Assembly: GCF_030150155.1 (NCBI RefSeq)
Contig: NZ_JASLGR010000044.1
Location: forward strand, 1 to 64,000
Reading direction: 5' to 3'
DNA from: Nocardioides sp.
Lineage (GTDB): Bacteria > Actinomycetota > Actinomycetes > Propionibacteriales > Nocardioidaceae
DNA: 64,000 bases
The notes beneath the pieces were generated by a model, which was given only the letters and a program-made list of their open reading frames with translations, did no database searches and was not told the origin of the DNA. This document shows positions 34,218-42,125 of the stretch, one piece after another (position 1 is the first letter of the stretch; each line of letters starts with the position of its first letter). A program made the translations under genes and the position numbers.

Positions 34218-35302
34218 CAGAGCACTCCCGTCCGGTGAGTCGTTGAAGCCGGTACGCCGGCCGAGCTGAGGTTCACCGGGTGGTGGCAGGCGAACCGGTG
34301 TGCGGGGTCCCCCGGCACAGGGTCGAGCGCGGGCATCACGTCGAGGCAGTCGGCGGCGGCGTACCGGCACCGGGCAGCGAAGCGACACCCTGCGGGTGGG
34401 CGCAGCATGTTCGGCGGGGCGCCGTCGATGGCGTCGAGCCGCAGGTGCGGCGCCAGCTCCAGCCGCGGGATCGCGGCCAGCAGCGCCTCGGCGTAGGGGT
34501 GGTGCGGAGCCGCGAAGAGCGAGGCCGCCGGAGAGGTCTCGACCACCCGGCCGGCGTACATCACGGCGACACGATCGGCCCGGCCCGCGACCACGCCCAG
34601 GTTGTGGCTGATCAGGATGATCGCCATCCCGAGCTCGGCCTGGAGCCGGTCGAGGAGGTCGAGGATCTGGCGCTGGACGGTGACGTCGAGCGCCGTGGTC
34701 GGCTCGTCGGCGATCAGGAGGTCGGGCTCGTTGGCCAGCGCCATCGCGATCACGACGCGCTGGCGCATGCCGCCCGACATCTCGTGCGGGTACTGGTCGA
34801 TGCGTCGCTTCGGGTCGGGGATGCCGACCTGAGCGAGCAGCTCCAGCGCCCGCTCGCGGGCCTCGGCACGCCCCAGACCGCGGTGCTTGCGGACCGTCTC
34901 GGTGAGGTGCGTGCCGATCTTCTTGACCGGGTTGAGGGCCGTCATCGGGTCCTGGAAGACCATCCCGATCCGGCTCCCCCACAGCTCCCGCATCTGGGCG
35001 GGCTTGAGGCTGTGCAGGTCGATCCCGTCGAACTCGACGGTGCCTCCGATGGTGGTCACCGGGCCGTTGGTGTGCAGCCCCATGATGGTGCGGCCCAGCA
35101 CCGACTTGCCCGAGCCGGACTCGCCGACGATGCCGAGCATCTCGCCCTTGGCCAGGGTCAGGGAGACCCCGTCGACGGCGTGCAGGTCACCGCGGCCGGT
35201 GTGGATGGTGGTGCGCAGGTCGTTGACGACGAGCAGCGGGCGGGAGCCGCCGGCCGCGGACGCCGGGTTCTTCCCGGTCGAGGGGGTGAGTGGTGTGGTC
35301 AT
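34217..35302 (-). CDS. Peptide/nickel-type ABC transporter ATP-binding protein (OppD/DppD-like)
   Basis: A 361-residue ATPase. It has Walker A GESGSGKSV, QDPMTALNP, signature MSGGMRQR, Walker B LLIADEPTTALDV and SHN at the switch His. The C-terminal Cys cluster is GCRFAARCRYAAADC plus the later Cys in FACHH. It pairs with the ATPase at 33225 as the two nucleotide-binding subunits. ATG 35302 is seven bases after the permease stop; a longer reading from 35440 would overlap the permease coding sequence. Confidence 0.92.
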   Translation of the reverse strand: MTTPLTPSTGKNPASAAGGSRPLLVVNDLRTTIHTGRGDLHAVDGVSLTLAKGEMLGIVGESGSGKSVLGRTIMGLHTNGPVTTIGGTVEFDGIDLHSLKPAQMRELWGSRIGMVFQDPMTALNPVKKIGTHLTETVRKHRGLGRAEARERALELLAQVGIPDPKRRIDQYPHEMSGGMRQRVVIAMALANEPDLLIADEPTTALDVTVQRQILDLLDRLQAELGMAIILISHNLGVVAGRADRVAVMYAGRVVETSPAASLFAAPHHPYAEALLAAIPRLELAPHLRLDAIDGAPPNMLRPPAGCRFAARCRYAAADCLDVMPALDPVPGDPAHRFACHHPVNLSSAGVPASTTHRTGVL

Positions 35303-35309
35303 CAGAGCC

Positions 35310-36398
35310 TCACAGCTTCGCGGCACGGGAGTCGAAGCGCTTGCGCGCCTTCTCGCCGAGCAGGTTGAAGGAGAACACCGTGGCGAAGAGCACCGCTCCG
35401 GGCACCAGCACGATGTGGGGGTAGTTCTTGAACGCGTCACCCTCGCCCTCGGAGATCATGTTGCCCCACGACGGGCTGGGCGCCTGGATGCCCAGACCGA
35501 GGAAGCTCAGCGACGCCTCGGCGACGATCAGCACCGAGACCATGACCATCGCGTACGACGCCAGCGGAAGCACCACGTTGGGCACGATCTCGCGCAGCAT
35601 CACCCGGCCGCTGGAGGCCCCCATCGACTTGGCGGCGAGGACGAACTCGCGCTGGGCGAAGGTCAGGGTGCTGGCCCGTGCCATCCGGATCATGCTCGGC
35701 AGGGCGAGCAGGGACAGTGCCATCGCGATGTTCGGCAGGGTCGGCTTGAGCACGGTGGCCAGCGCGATCATCAGGATCAGCGGCGGGACCGCGAGCAGCG
35801 AGTTGGTGAAGATGCCGGTGATGGTGTCCACGGCGCGGCGGAAGTAGCCGGCCAGGACGCCGATCACGCCGCCGACGACGAGGCCGATCAGCACCGCGCC
35901 GATCGAGACGACCAGCGAGGCGCGGGCACCGTAGATCACCCGGGCGAGCAGGTCGAGGCCGAAGTTGTTGGTCCCCAGCGGGTGGGAGCTGAACAGGTCC
36001 GGCGGGGCGTTGGGCGGCGACGTCATCGCCTTGGTGAGGTCTTGGGACTCCCCCAACGGCAGCAGCGGCGCGAAGATCGCGGCGAGCACGAGGACGACGA
36101 GCCAGGTGCCGCAGATCCACGACATCAGGTCGAAGTCGCGGCCGAACCGGACCCGGCCCAGCTCGGCGCCACCGGTGTAGGCCACGCCGAGGCCGATCAG
36201 GACGATCAGCAGCTGCAGCCAGCCGCTCCCGGGGTGGATGCTGACGCCGACGATCGCGACGACCAGGCCCACGACGAGCAGGATCAGGCCACGGCCGCGT
36301 GAGGCGGGCTTGCGGGCGAGGTTGCCCCCGGCCGCGGCGGCCGGGACCTCGATCTCGGATGCGGCGGCCGCCATCGGCCGCTCGACGGTGTCAGACAT
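35310..36398 (-). CDS. Peptide/nickel-type ABC permease (DppC-like)
   Basis: A 362-residue membrane protein. An N-terminal tail of about 35 residues leads into hydrophobic segments, including two extra ones before the usual OppC start (around HPLGTNNFGLDLLARVIYGARASL). The inner-membrane EAA loop reads EFVLAAKSMGASSGRVMLREIVPN, the ATPase contact. It overlaps the upstream permease gene by eight bases. It forms the channel with the next protein. Confidence 0.9.
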   Translation of the reverse strand: MSDTVERPMAAAASEIEVPAAAAGGNLARKPASRGRGLILLVVGLVVAIVGVSIHPGSGWLQLLIVLIGLGVAYTGGAELGRVRFGRDFDLMSWICGTWLVVLVLAAIFAPLLPLGESQDLTKAMTSPPNAPPDLFSSHPLGTNNFGLDLLARVIYGARASLVVSIGAVLIGLVVGGVIGVLAGYFRRAVDTITGIFTNSLLAVPPLILMIALATVLKPTLPNIAMALSLLALPSMIRMARASTLTFAQREFVLAAKSMGASSGRVMLREIVPNVVLPLASYAMVMVSVLIVAEASLSFLGLGIQAPSPSWGNMISEGEGDAFKNYPHIVLVPGAVLFATVFSFNLLGEKARKRFDSRAAKL

Positions 36399-37347
36399 GT
36401 GCCCTCCGGGTGCGCGGGTCGAGGTAGCCGTAGGAGAGGTCGATGACGGTGTTGACCGCCACGTAGATGACCGCGATGACGAGCACCGCGCCCTGGACCA
36501 TGACGAAGTTGCCGGTGCTGGCAGCACCGATGACGAGCGAGCCCATGCCCGGCAGCGCGAACAGGTACTCGACGATGATGGTGGAGCCGATCAGGCGGCC
36601 CAGGCTGATCCCCATCAGGGTGACCAGCGAGAACGACGAGGGTCGCAGGGCGTCGCTGAACAGGATGTGGACGGTGCCCATCCCCTTCGCCTTCGCGGCC
36701 AGGATGTAGTCCTCGTTGAGGGTGGTGATCAGGTCGTTGCGCAGCACCCGGGTGAACATCGCGGTCTCGGCCAGCGCGATCGTGAGCGCCGGCAGGAACG
36801 CGTGATAGAGGTTCTGCCCGATCCCGTCGGAGAGTCGACCCCACTGGGCCCGCGGGAACCAGCCGAGCTGGTTGGCGAAGACCATGATGATCAGCAGGCC
36901 GGCCAGGAAGCTGGGCACCGACAGGATGCCGAAGGTGCCGGCGCTGATCGCCCGGTCGAGGCGGCCACCGGCGCGGTACGCCGAGATCATCGCCAGCGGG
37001 ATCGAGATCAGCAGCGCCATCGCCATGCCGAGCACGGCGAGCTCGACGCTGACCGGCAGCGCCCCCTTGATCCGGTCCGCCACATCGACGTACGGCGGCG
37101 TGATCGAGGTGCCGAGGTTGCCGGTGACGGCGTTGCCCAGCCAGTGCAGGTAGCGGGTGAAGAGCGGGTCGTTGAGCCCGAGGTCGGCGCGCACAGCGGC
37201 GTACTCGGCGGGGCTGCGGCCCTCGCCGAGCACCGAGACCGCGGGGTCGCCGGGCATCAGCGAGACCAGCATGAAGGTGCCGAAGCTGACGATCAGGAGC
37301 ACCGCGATGAGCTCGCCGACCCGCTTGCCGATCGTGCGCCAGGCCAT
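36391..37347 (-). CDS. Peptide/nickel-type ABC permease (DppB-like)
   Basis: A 318-residue permease starting MAWRTIGKRVGELIAVLLIVSFGTF. It has the family segment MPGDPA, several membrane spans and the EAA loop EDYILAAKAKGMGTVHILFSDALRP. I use ATG 37347, whose first base overlaps the alcohol dehydrogenase stop (TGATG); a GTG one codon earlier is equally open. Coupling to an alcohol dehydrogenase suggests that importer and enzyme serve the same compound. Confidence 0.9.
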   Translation of the reverse strand: MAWRTIGKRVGELIAVLLIVSFGTFMLVSLMPGDPAVSVLGEGRSPAEYAAVRADLGLNDPLFTRYLHWLGNAVTGNLGTSITPPYVDVADRIKGALPVSVELAVLGMAMALLISIPLAMISAYRAGGRLDRAISAGTFGILSVPSFLAGLLIIMVFANQLGWFPRAQWGRLSDGIGQNLYHAFLPALTIALAETAMFTRVLRNDLITTLNEDYILAAKAKGMGTVHILFSDALRPSSFSLVTLMGISLGRLIGSTIIVEYLFALPGMGSLVIGAASTGNFVMVQGAVLVIAVIYVAVNTVIDLSYGYLDPRTRRAHV

Positions 37348-38504
37348 CACGCCGCCCCGCCGTTCTCGTCGGTGGCGGCGGTGGTGGCGGCGTCGAAGAC
37401 GACGACGGCACGGGCCAGCGCCCCGGCCCGCATCGCCTCGAACCCGGCGGCGGTCTCCTCCAGCGTCAGCCGGTCCGAGATCAGCGCGTCCAGCTCGAGG
37501 CGGCCCTGGGTGTAGAGGTCGGCCAGCATCGGGATGTCCTCGGTGAACCGGTTGGCTCCCATCAGGAGGCCCTGGACGCCCTTGGCCTGGGTGACCAGCG
37601 GCAGCCCGGGCAGGGCCAGCTCCTCGCCCACCGGCGGGATGCCGACCACCCAGGCGGTACGCCCGGGAGCGATCATCGCGACGGCCTGGGCGACGGTGGT
37701 CGAGCGGCCGACGACGTCGAAGGCGTGGTCGACCGGGCCGACCAGGGCGGTGACGGCGGCGACCGGGTCACCGGCGCTCGCGTCGACCACGTCGGTGGCG
37801 CCAAAGGTACGGGCCAGGTCGAGCTTGGCCGGGGCAACGTCGACCGCGACGATCCGGGCGGCACCGGCCAGGCGCGCTCCCTGGACCACGTTGAGGCCGA
37901 CTCCCCCGACCCCGATCACGGCGACCGTCTCGCCGGGACGGACCTGGGCACCGTTGATCGCGGAGCCGACCCCGGTGATCACGGCGCAGCCGAGCAGGCC
38001 GGCCCGGTCGGCGGGTACGTCGGCGGCGACCTCGACCACCGAGGTGCGGTGCAGCACGGTGGCCTCGGCGAGTCCGCCGAGCCCGGCGACCTGGCCGACG
38101 GGGGTGCCGTCGGCGCGGCGCAGGCGTGGACGCGGGCGCTCGGCCCGACCCAGGTCGTGACGGCGTACGCAGATCCACGGACGCCCCGCCCGGCAGGCGG
38201 CGCAGGTGCCGCAGAACATCGACAGACAGGCCACCACCCGGGCGCCGACGGCGAGGTCGGTGACGGCCGAGCCGACCGCCTCGACGACGCCGGCGATCTC
38301 GTGGCCGAGGACTGTCGGCATCGTGGTCGGCAGGGTGCCGTCCAGCATGTGCAGGTCGCTGTGGCACAGCCCGCAGGCGAGCACCCGCACCCGGACCTCA
38401 TCGGGCTCGAGCCGGGTATCGAGCTCGAGCTCCTCGATCGCCAGTCCCCCAGGTGCGTCGGTCAGAACGGCCGCCCGCACCACGATCGTCTCTTCGGTCG
38501 TCAT
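37347..38504 (-). CDS. Zinc-dependent alcohol dehydrogenase
   Basis: A 385-residue MDR-family enzyme. Catalytic zinc ligands fit Cys in ACGLCHSDLH and GHEIAGVV. The structural zinc site is CGTCAACRAGRPWIC (C-x2-C-x2-C-x7-C). The NAD fold is VIGVGGVGLNVVQGA. It oxidises an alcohol to an aldehyde or ketone; the adjacent divergent aldehyde dehydrogenase and BVMO operon could take either product. First gene of the ABC-importer operon; operator site D lies 34 bp upstream. Confidence 0.9.
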   Translation of the reverse strand: MTTEETIVVRAAVLTDAPGGLAIEELELDTRLEPDEVRVRVLACGLCHSDLHMLDGTLPTTMPTVLGHEIAGVVEAVGSAVTDLAVGARVVACLSMFCGTCAACRAGRPWICVRRHDLGRAERPRPRLRRADGTPVGQVAGLGGLAEATVLHRTSVVEVAADVPADRAGLLGCAVITGVGSAINGAQVRPGETVAVIGVGGVGLNVVQGARLAGAARIVAVDVAPAKLDLARTFGATDVVDASAGDPVAAVTALVGPVDHAFDVVGRSTTVAQAVAMIAPGRTAWVVGIPPVGEELALPGLPLVTQAKGVQGLLMGANRFTEDIPMLADLYTQGRLELDALISDRLTLEETAAGFEAMRAGALARAVVVFDAATTAATDENGGAA

Positions 38505-38538
38505 TCGCTCTCCTCATTCACGGATGATGCTTGCCGAG

Positions 38539-38559
38539 CATATAGCGTTTAGGCATACT
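38539..38559. promoter_or_regulatory. Shared operator, site D
   Basis: On the minus strand AGTATGCC-TAAAC-GCTATATG matches the shared 8-5-8 consensus at 10 of 16 arm positions, including the conserved TAAAC spacer. It lies between the divergent ADH-ABC operon (34 bp) and the ALDH-BVMO operon (58 bp), so one site could serve both. Confidence 0.5.
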
Positions 38560-38617
38560 CCGAACAAACATATTTCACGATGCGGCACTCGATCCGCAGC
38601 AGAAGCGAGGCATGAGC

Positions 38618-40036
38618 ATGGAATCGAAGGACCTGATCGACGTCGGCGGCACCTGGACCACCCCGCACGGGACCGAGCGGCTGACGCTGGTCGACCCGCG
38701 CTCGGGTGAGGAGTTCGCCGAGGTGGTCCTGGCCGACGAGACCGACATCGACACCGCCGTCGCCGCCGCCCGCCGGGCCTTCGACTCCGGCCCGGCCTGG
38801 CCGCTCGCCGACCGGCTGGCCACCCTGCGCCGGCTCGCCGACCTGATCGAGGAGCGCACCGAGCTCTTCGCCGAGACCATGTCGGCCGAGATGGGCGCCC
38901 CGGCCGCCTTCGCCCGGATGGTCCACGTCGGCGGCTCCCTGGGCACGCTGCGCACCACCATCGCCCTGGCCGAGGCGTACCCGTTCCGCGAGCCGCTCGG
39001 CCCCTCCACCATCGTCTCCGAGCCGGTCGGCGTGGTCGGGGCGATCACGCCGTGGAACTTCCCGCTGCACCAGGCCCTGACCAAGATCGGGTCGGCGGTC
39101 GCGGCCGGGTGCCCGGTCGTACTCAAGCCCGCCGAGAACACCCCGTTGACGGCGTACCTGCTCGCCGAGGCCGCCATCGACGCCGGGTTCCCGACGGGCT
39201 GGCTCAGCGTGCTGGCCGGTCGTGGTCCCGTCGCCGGCGCCGCGCTGGCGGCCCACCCCGACATCGACATGGTCTCCTTCACCGGCTCCACCGGCGTCGG
39301 CAAGGCGATCGCCGGGGCCGCCGCAGCGAACCTGACCCGCTACTCCCTCGAGCTCGGCGGCAAGTCGCCCGCGGTGATCCTCGACGACCTCGACGACGCC
39401 GGCTTCGCCAACGCGGTGCGCTCGGGGCTCGGGTTCTGCCTGTTCAACTCCGGCCAGACCTGCGCCGCCTGGACCCGCCTGGTCGTGCCCGAGGCGCGCT
39501 ACGACGACACGGTGGCGCTGGTGCGCGAGATCGCCGCCGACTACGTGCCCGGGGAGAACCTCGGGCCGCTGGTCTCGGCGTTGCAGTGGGACCGCGTCAG
39601 CGCCCACCTCCAGCGGGCCGTCGAGGACGGCGCCGAGGTGGTCTACGGCGACCCGCACGTGGCGCGTCCCGAGCGCGGCTTCCACCTCGCCCCGGTGATC
39701 TTCGGCCGGGTCACCCCGCAGATGCGGCTGGGCCAGGACGAGGTCTTCGGGCCGGTGCTGGCCATCCAGACCCACACCGGCGACGACGACGCCGTGGCGA
39801 TCGCGAACAGCACGGCGTACGGCCTGTCCGGAGCGGTCTTCGCCGCCGACGAGGAGCGCGCGATCGCCGTCGCCGACCGGATCCGCTCCGGGGTGGTCCA
39901 CATCAACGGCCTCAACACCAACCAGTCGGCGCCCTTCGGCGGCTTCAAGTCCTCGGGCATCGGACGCGAGTACGGCCGCTGGGGCATCGAGGAGTTCCTC
40001 GAGGTCAAGTCGATCCAGCCGCCGGCGCGCGGCTGA
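38618..40036 (+). CDS. NAD(P)-dependent aldehyde dehydrogenase
   Basis: A 472-residue ALDH. It has ITPWNFPL, the KPAENTPLTA strand, FTGSTGVGKAI, the general-base Glu in LELGGKSP, catalytic Cys in FNSGQTCAAW, and EVFGPVLAI. All catalytic elements are intact. ATG 38618 has GAGG seven bases upstream; an ATG two codons earlier (38612) is too close to that site. It probably oxidises an aldehyde from the divergent alcohol dehydrogenase to an acid. A BVMO gene follows 23 bases later. Confidence 0.91.
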   Translation: MESKDLIDVGGTWTTPHGTERLTLVDPRSGEEFAEVVLADETDIDTAVAAARRAFDSGPAWPLADRLATLRRLADLIEERTELFAETMSAEMGAPAAFARMVHVGGSLGTLRTTIALAEAYPFREPLGPSTIVSEPVGVVGAITPWNFPLHQALTKIGSAVAAGCPVVLKPAENTPLTAYLLAEAAIDAGFPTGWLSVLAGRGPVAGAALAAHPDIDMVSFTGSTGVGKAIAGAAAANLTRYSLELGGKSPAVILDDLDDAGFANAVRSGLGFCLFNSGQTCAAWTRLVVPEARYDDTVALVREIAADYVPGENLGPLVSALQWDRVSAHLQRAVEDGAEVVYGDPHVARPERGFHLAPVIFGRVTPQMRLGQDEVFGPVLAIQTHTGDDDAVAIANSTAYGLSGAVFAADEERAIAVADRIRSGVVHINGLNTNQSAPFGGFKSSGIGREYGRWGIEEFLEVKSIQPPARG

Positions 40037-40059
40037 CCGCGGCGCCGGGAGGAGCGCTC

Positions 40060-41664
40060 ATGCGTGAGGTGGATGCCATCGTCGTCGGCGCCGGGTTCTC
40101 CGGGCTCTACGCCGTCCATCGGCTGCACGGCCGCGGGCTCAGCGTGGCCGGGTTCGAGGCCGCCGAGGGTCCGGGCGGCACCTGGTACTGGAACCGCTAT
40201 CCCGGCGCCCGCTGCGACATCGAGTCGCTCTACTACTCCTACTCGTGGGACGTGGACCTGCTCCACGAGTGGGAGTGGTCCGAGCGCTACGCCGCCCAGC
40301 CCGAGATCCTCGCCTACCTGGAGCACGTCGCCGACCGGCACGACCTGCGCCGCCACTTCCGGTTCGGCACCCGGGTGACCAGTGCCGTCTTCGACGAGGA
40401 CGCCGAGCGCTGGGAGGTGGTCACCGACGCCGGCGAACGCGTCCGCGGCCGCCACCTGGTGCTCGGCGTCGGGCTGCTCTCGCAACGGGCCACGCCCGCG
40501 ATCGAGGGACTCGACGACTTCGCCGGCGAGGTGCTGCACACCGGCGCCTGGCCGCACCACCCGGTCGACCTGACCGGACGCCGGGTCGGCGTGATCGGCA
40601 CCGGCTCCTCGGGGATCCAGGCGATCCCCCACCTGGCCGAGCAGGCCGCCCACCTGACCGTCTTCCAGCGCACGCCGAGCTTCTCCATCCCCGCGCGCAA
40701 CGGCGCTCCCGATCCCGAGGCGGTACGCCGTCGCCGCGAGCATGCCGCCGAGGTGACCGCCCAGGTGCGGAGCTCGTCGTACGGCATCCTGCTCGACGTG
40801 CCGACCCAGTCGGCCCTCGACGTCAGCGAGGCCGAGCGGACGGCGACCTACCACCGCCGCTGGGAGTCGGGCACGCTCACCGGGATCCTGCAGGCCTACA
40901 CCGACCTGGTCCGCAACGCCGAGGCCAACGCGACCGCGTCGGACTTCATCCGCGACCGGATCGCCGAGATCGTCGAGGACCCCGACACCGCCGAGGACCT
41001 CAGCCCGCGGACCTACGCCTACGGCACGAAACGGCCGTGCCTGGACACCGGCTACTACGCGACGTACAACCGCGACGACGTCACCCTGGTCAACCTGCGC
41101 CGTACGCCGATCACCCGGATCACCCCGACCGGGGTGCGCACCGCCGGGCCCGACGGCGAGGTCACGCACGAGCTGGACACGCTGGTGCTGGCGACCGGGT
41201 TCGACGCCCAGACCGGCCCGCTGCTCGCACTCGACCCGGTCGGCCGCGACGGGCTGCGGCTCTCCGAGCACTGGGCGCACGGGCCGCGCAGCTTCCTCGG
41301 CCTGATGGTCGCGGGCTTCCCGAACCTCTACACGGTGTGCGGACCCGGTAGCCCCTCGGCGCTGTCCAACGCGGTCGTCTCGATCGAGCAGCACGTCGAG
41401 TGGGTCGACGACCTGATCGCCCACCTCGACGGCACCGCCATGAGCACCGCCGAGCCGACCAGCGAGGCCGAGGAGACCTGGAGCGCGCACGTCGCCGAGG
41501 TCGCCGGCCACACGCTCTACCCGCAGACCGACTCCTGGCTGATGGGCGCCAACGTGCCCGGCAAGCCGCGCGTCTTCCTGCCCTACATCGGGGGTGTGGG
41601 TGCCTACCGGGCCCGCTGCGACGCGATCGCGGCCGACGGGTATCCGGGTCTGCGCCTCACCTAG
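40060..41664 (+). CDS. Baeyer-Villiger flavin monooxygenase
   Basis: A 534-residue type I BVMO with GAGFSG FAD fold (10-15), GTWYWNRYPGARCD and the complete fingerprint F154-x-G156-xxx-H160-xxx-W164-P (FAGEVLHTGAWP). The NADPH fold is GTGSSG, and the late block is GFPNLYTVCGPGSPSALSN. The layout suggests oxidation of a cyclic or steroid ketone to a lactone or ester using NADPH and O2. GGGAGGAG lies just upstream of ATG 40060. Compared with the BVMO at 29517 it keeps the signature His. The stop is followed three bases later by repeat array III. Confidence 0.92.
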   Translation: MREVDAIVVGAGFSGLYAVHRLHGRGLSVAGFEAAEGPGGTWYWNRYPGARCDIESLYYSYSWDVDLLHEWEWSERYAAQPEILAYLEHVADRHDLRRHFRFGTRVTSAVFDEDAERWEVVTDAGERVRGRHLVLGVGLLSQRATPAIEGLDDFAGEVLHTGAWPHHPVDLTGRRVGVIGTGSSGIQAIPHLAEQAAHLTVFQRTPSFSIPARNGAPDPEAVRRRREHAAEVTAQVRSSSYGILLDVPTQSALDVSEAERTATYHRRWESGTLTGILQAYTDLVRNAEANATASDFIRDRIAEIVEDPDTAEDLSPRTYAYGTKRPCLDTGYYATYNRDDVTLVNLRRTPITRITPTGVRTAGPDGEVTHELDTLVLATGFDAQTGPLLALDPVGRDGLRLSEHWAHGPRSFLGLMVAGFPNLYTVCGPGSPSALSNAVVSIEQHVEWVDDLIAHLDGTAMSTAEPTSEAEETWSAHVAEVAGHTLYPQTDSWLMGANVPGKPRVFLPYIGGVGAYRARCDAIAADGYPGLRLT

Positions 41665-41667
41665 CCG

Positions 41668-41987
41668 AGATCCGGGTTCGCCACCGGCGAGATCCGGGTT
41701 CACCACCGGTGAGATCCGGGTTCACCACCGGCGAGATCCGGGTTCACCACCGGCGAGATCCGGGTTCACCACCGGGAGTCCGTTCGTGCGCCCTCGGGCC
41801 GCAACACGCCGATCCCGTCGGCGTGGCCCCCGGATCGGGCGCTGGAACGGGACGCGCGCACCACGACGTACGACCGCGTGTGAGCAATCCGGAACTCGCG
41901 CGTGGTGAACCCGGAACTCGCGCGCGGTGAACCCGGATCTCACCGGTGGTGAACCCGGATCTCGCGCGTGGTGAACCCGGAAGTCGG
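41668..41987. repeat. 22-bp repeat array III, two opposed halves with spacer
   Basis: Five units run rightward from the BVMO stop (41668-41777, mostly AGATCCGGGTTCACCACCGG plus CG). After 108 bp of unrelated sequence come a partial unit (41886-41899) and four inverted units (41900-41987). The inverted half points away from the SBP gene to the right. The 441-bp gap 41665-42105 holds only this array, a terminator and short tail repeats; no gene is seen in it. Confidence 0.92.
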
Positions 41988-41996
41988 GGCATGACA

Positions 41997-42028
41997 GAGG
42001 GCCTCCCCGCCGAAGCGGGGAGGCCCTC
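41997..42028. terminator. Bidirectional terminator with CGAA loop
   Basis: GAGGGCCTCCCCGC (41997-42010) and GCGGGGAGGCCCTC (42015-42028) form a perfect 14-bp stem closed by a CGAA tetraloop. It serves the convergent BVMO and SBP genes. Confidence 0.85.
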
Positions 42029-42058
42029 CGTGATCACCGTTGTGTCACCACCGGTTCA

Positions 42059-42125
42059 CTGTCAGCCCTTCCGGGCCTAGCCGACAGCCCTTGCGGGCCG
42101 GACTGTCAGCCCTTCCAGGCCTTGC
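42059..42125. repeat. Three 22-bp-spaced copies of the SBP gene's 3' end
   Basis: CTGTCAGCCCTTCC... at 42059, a diverged CGACAGCCCTTGC... at 42082 and CTGTCAGCCCTTCC... at 42103 are spaced about 22 bases apart. The third copy contains the true stop codon and last codons of the SBP gene. The other two lie just beyond it. Each also holds a short GCCC-N4-GGGC hairpin or a close variant. Confidence 0.75.

Noticed and set aside
41778..41885. A small gene between the halves of array III
   Set aside because: No start with a ribosome-binding site and no coding pattern distinct from the surrounding shadow frames.
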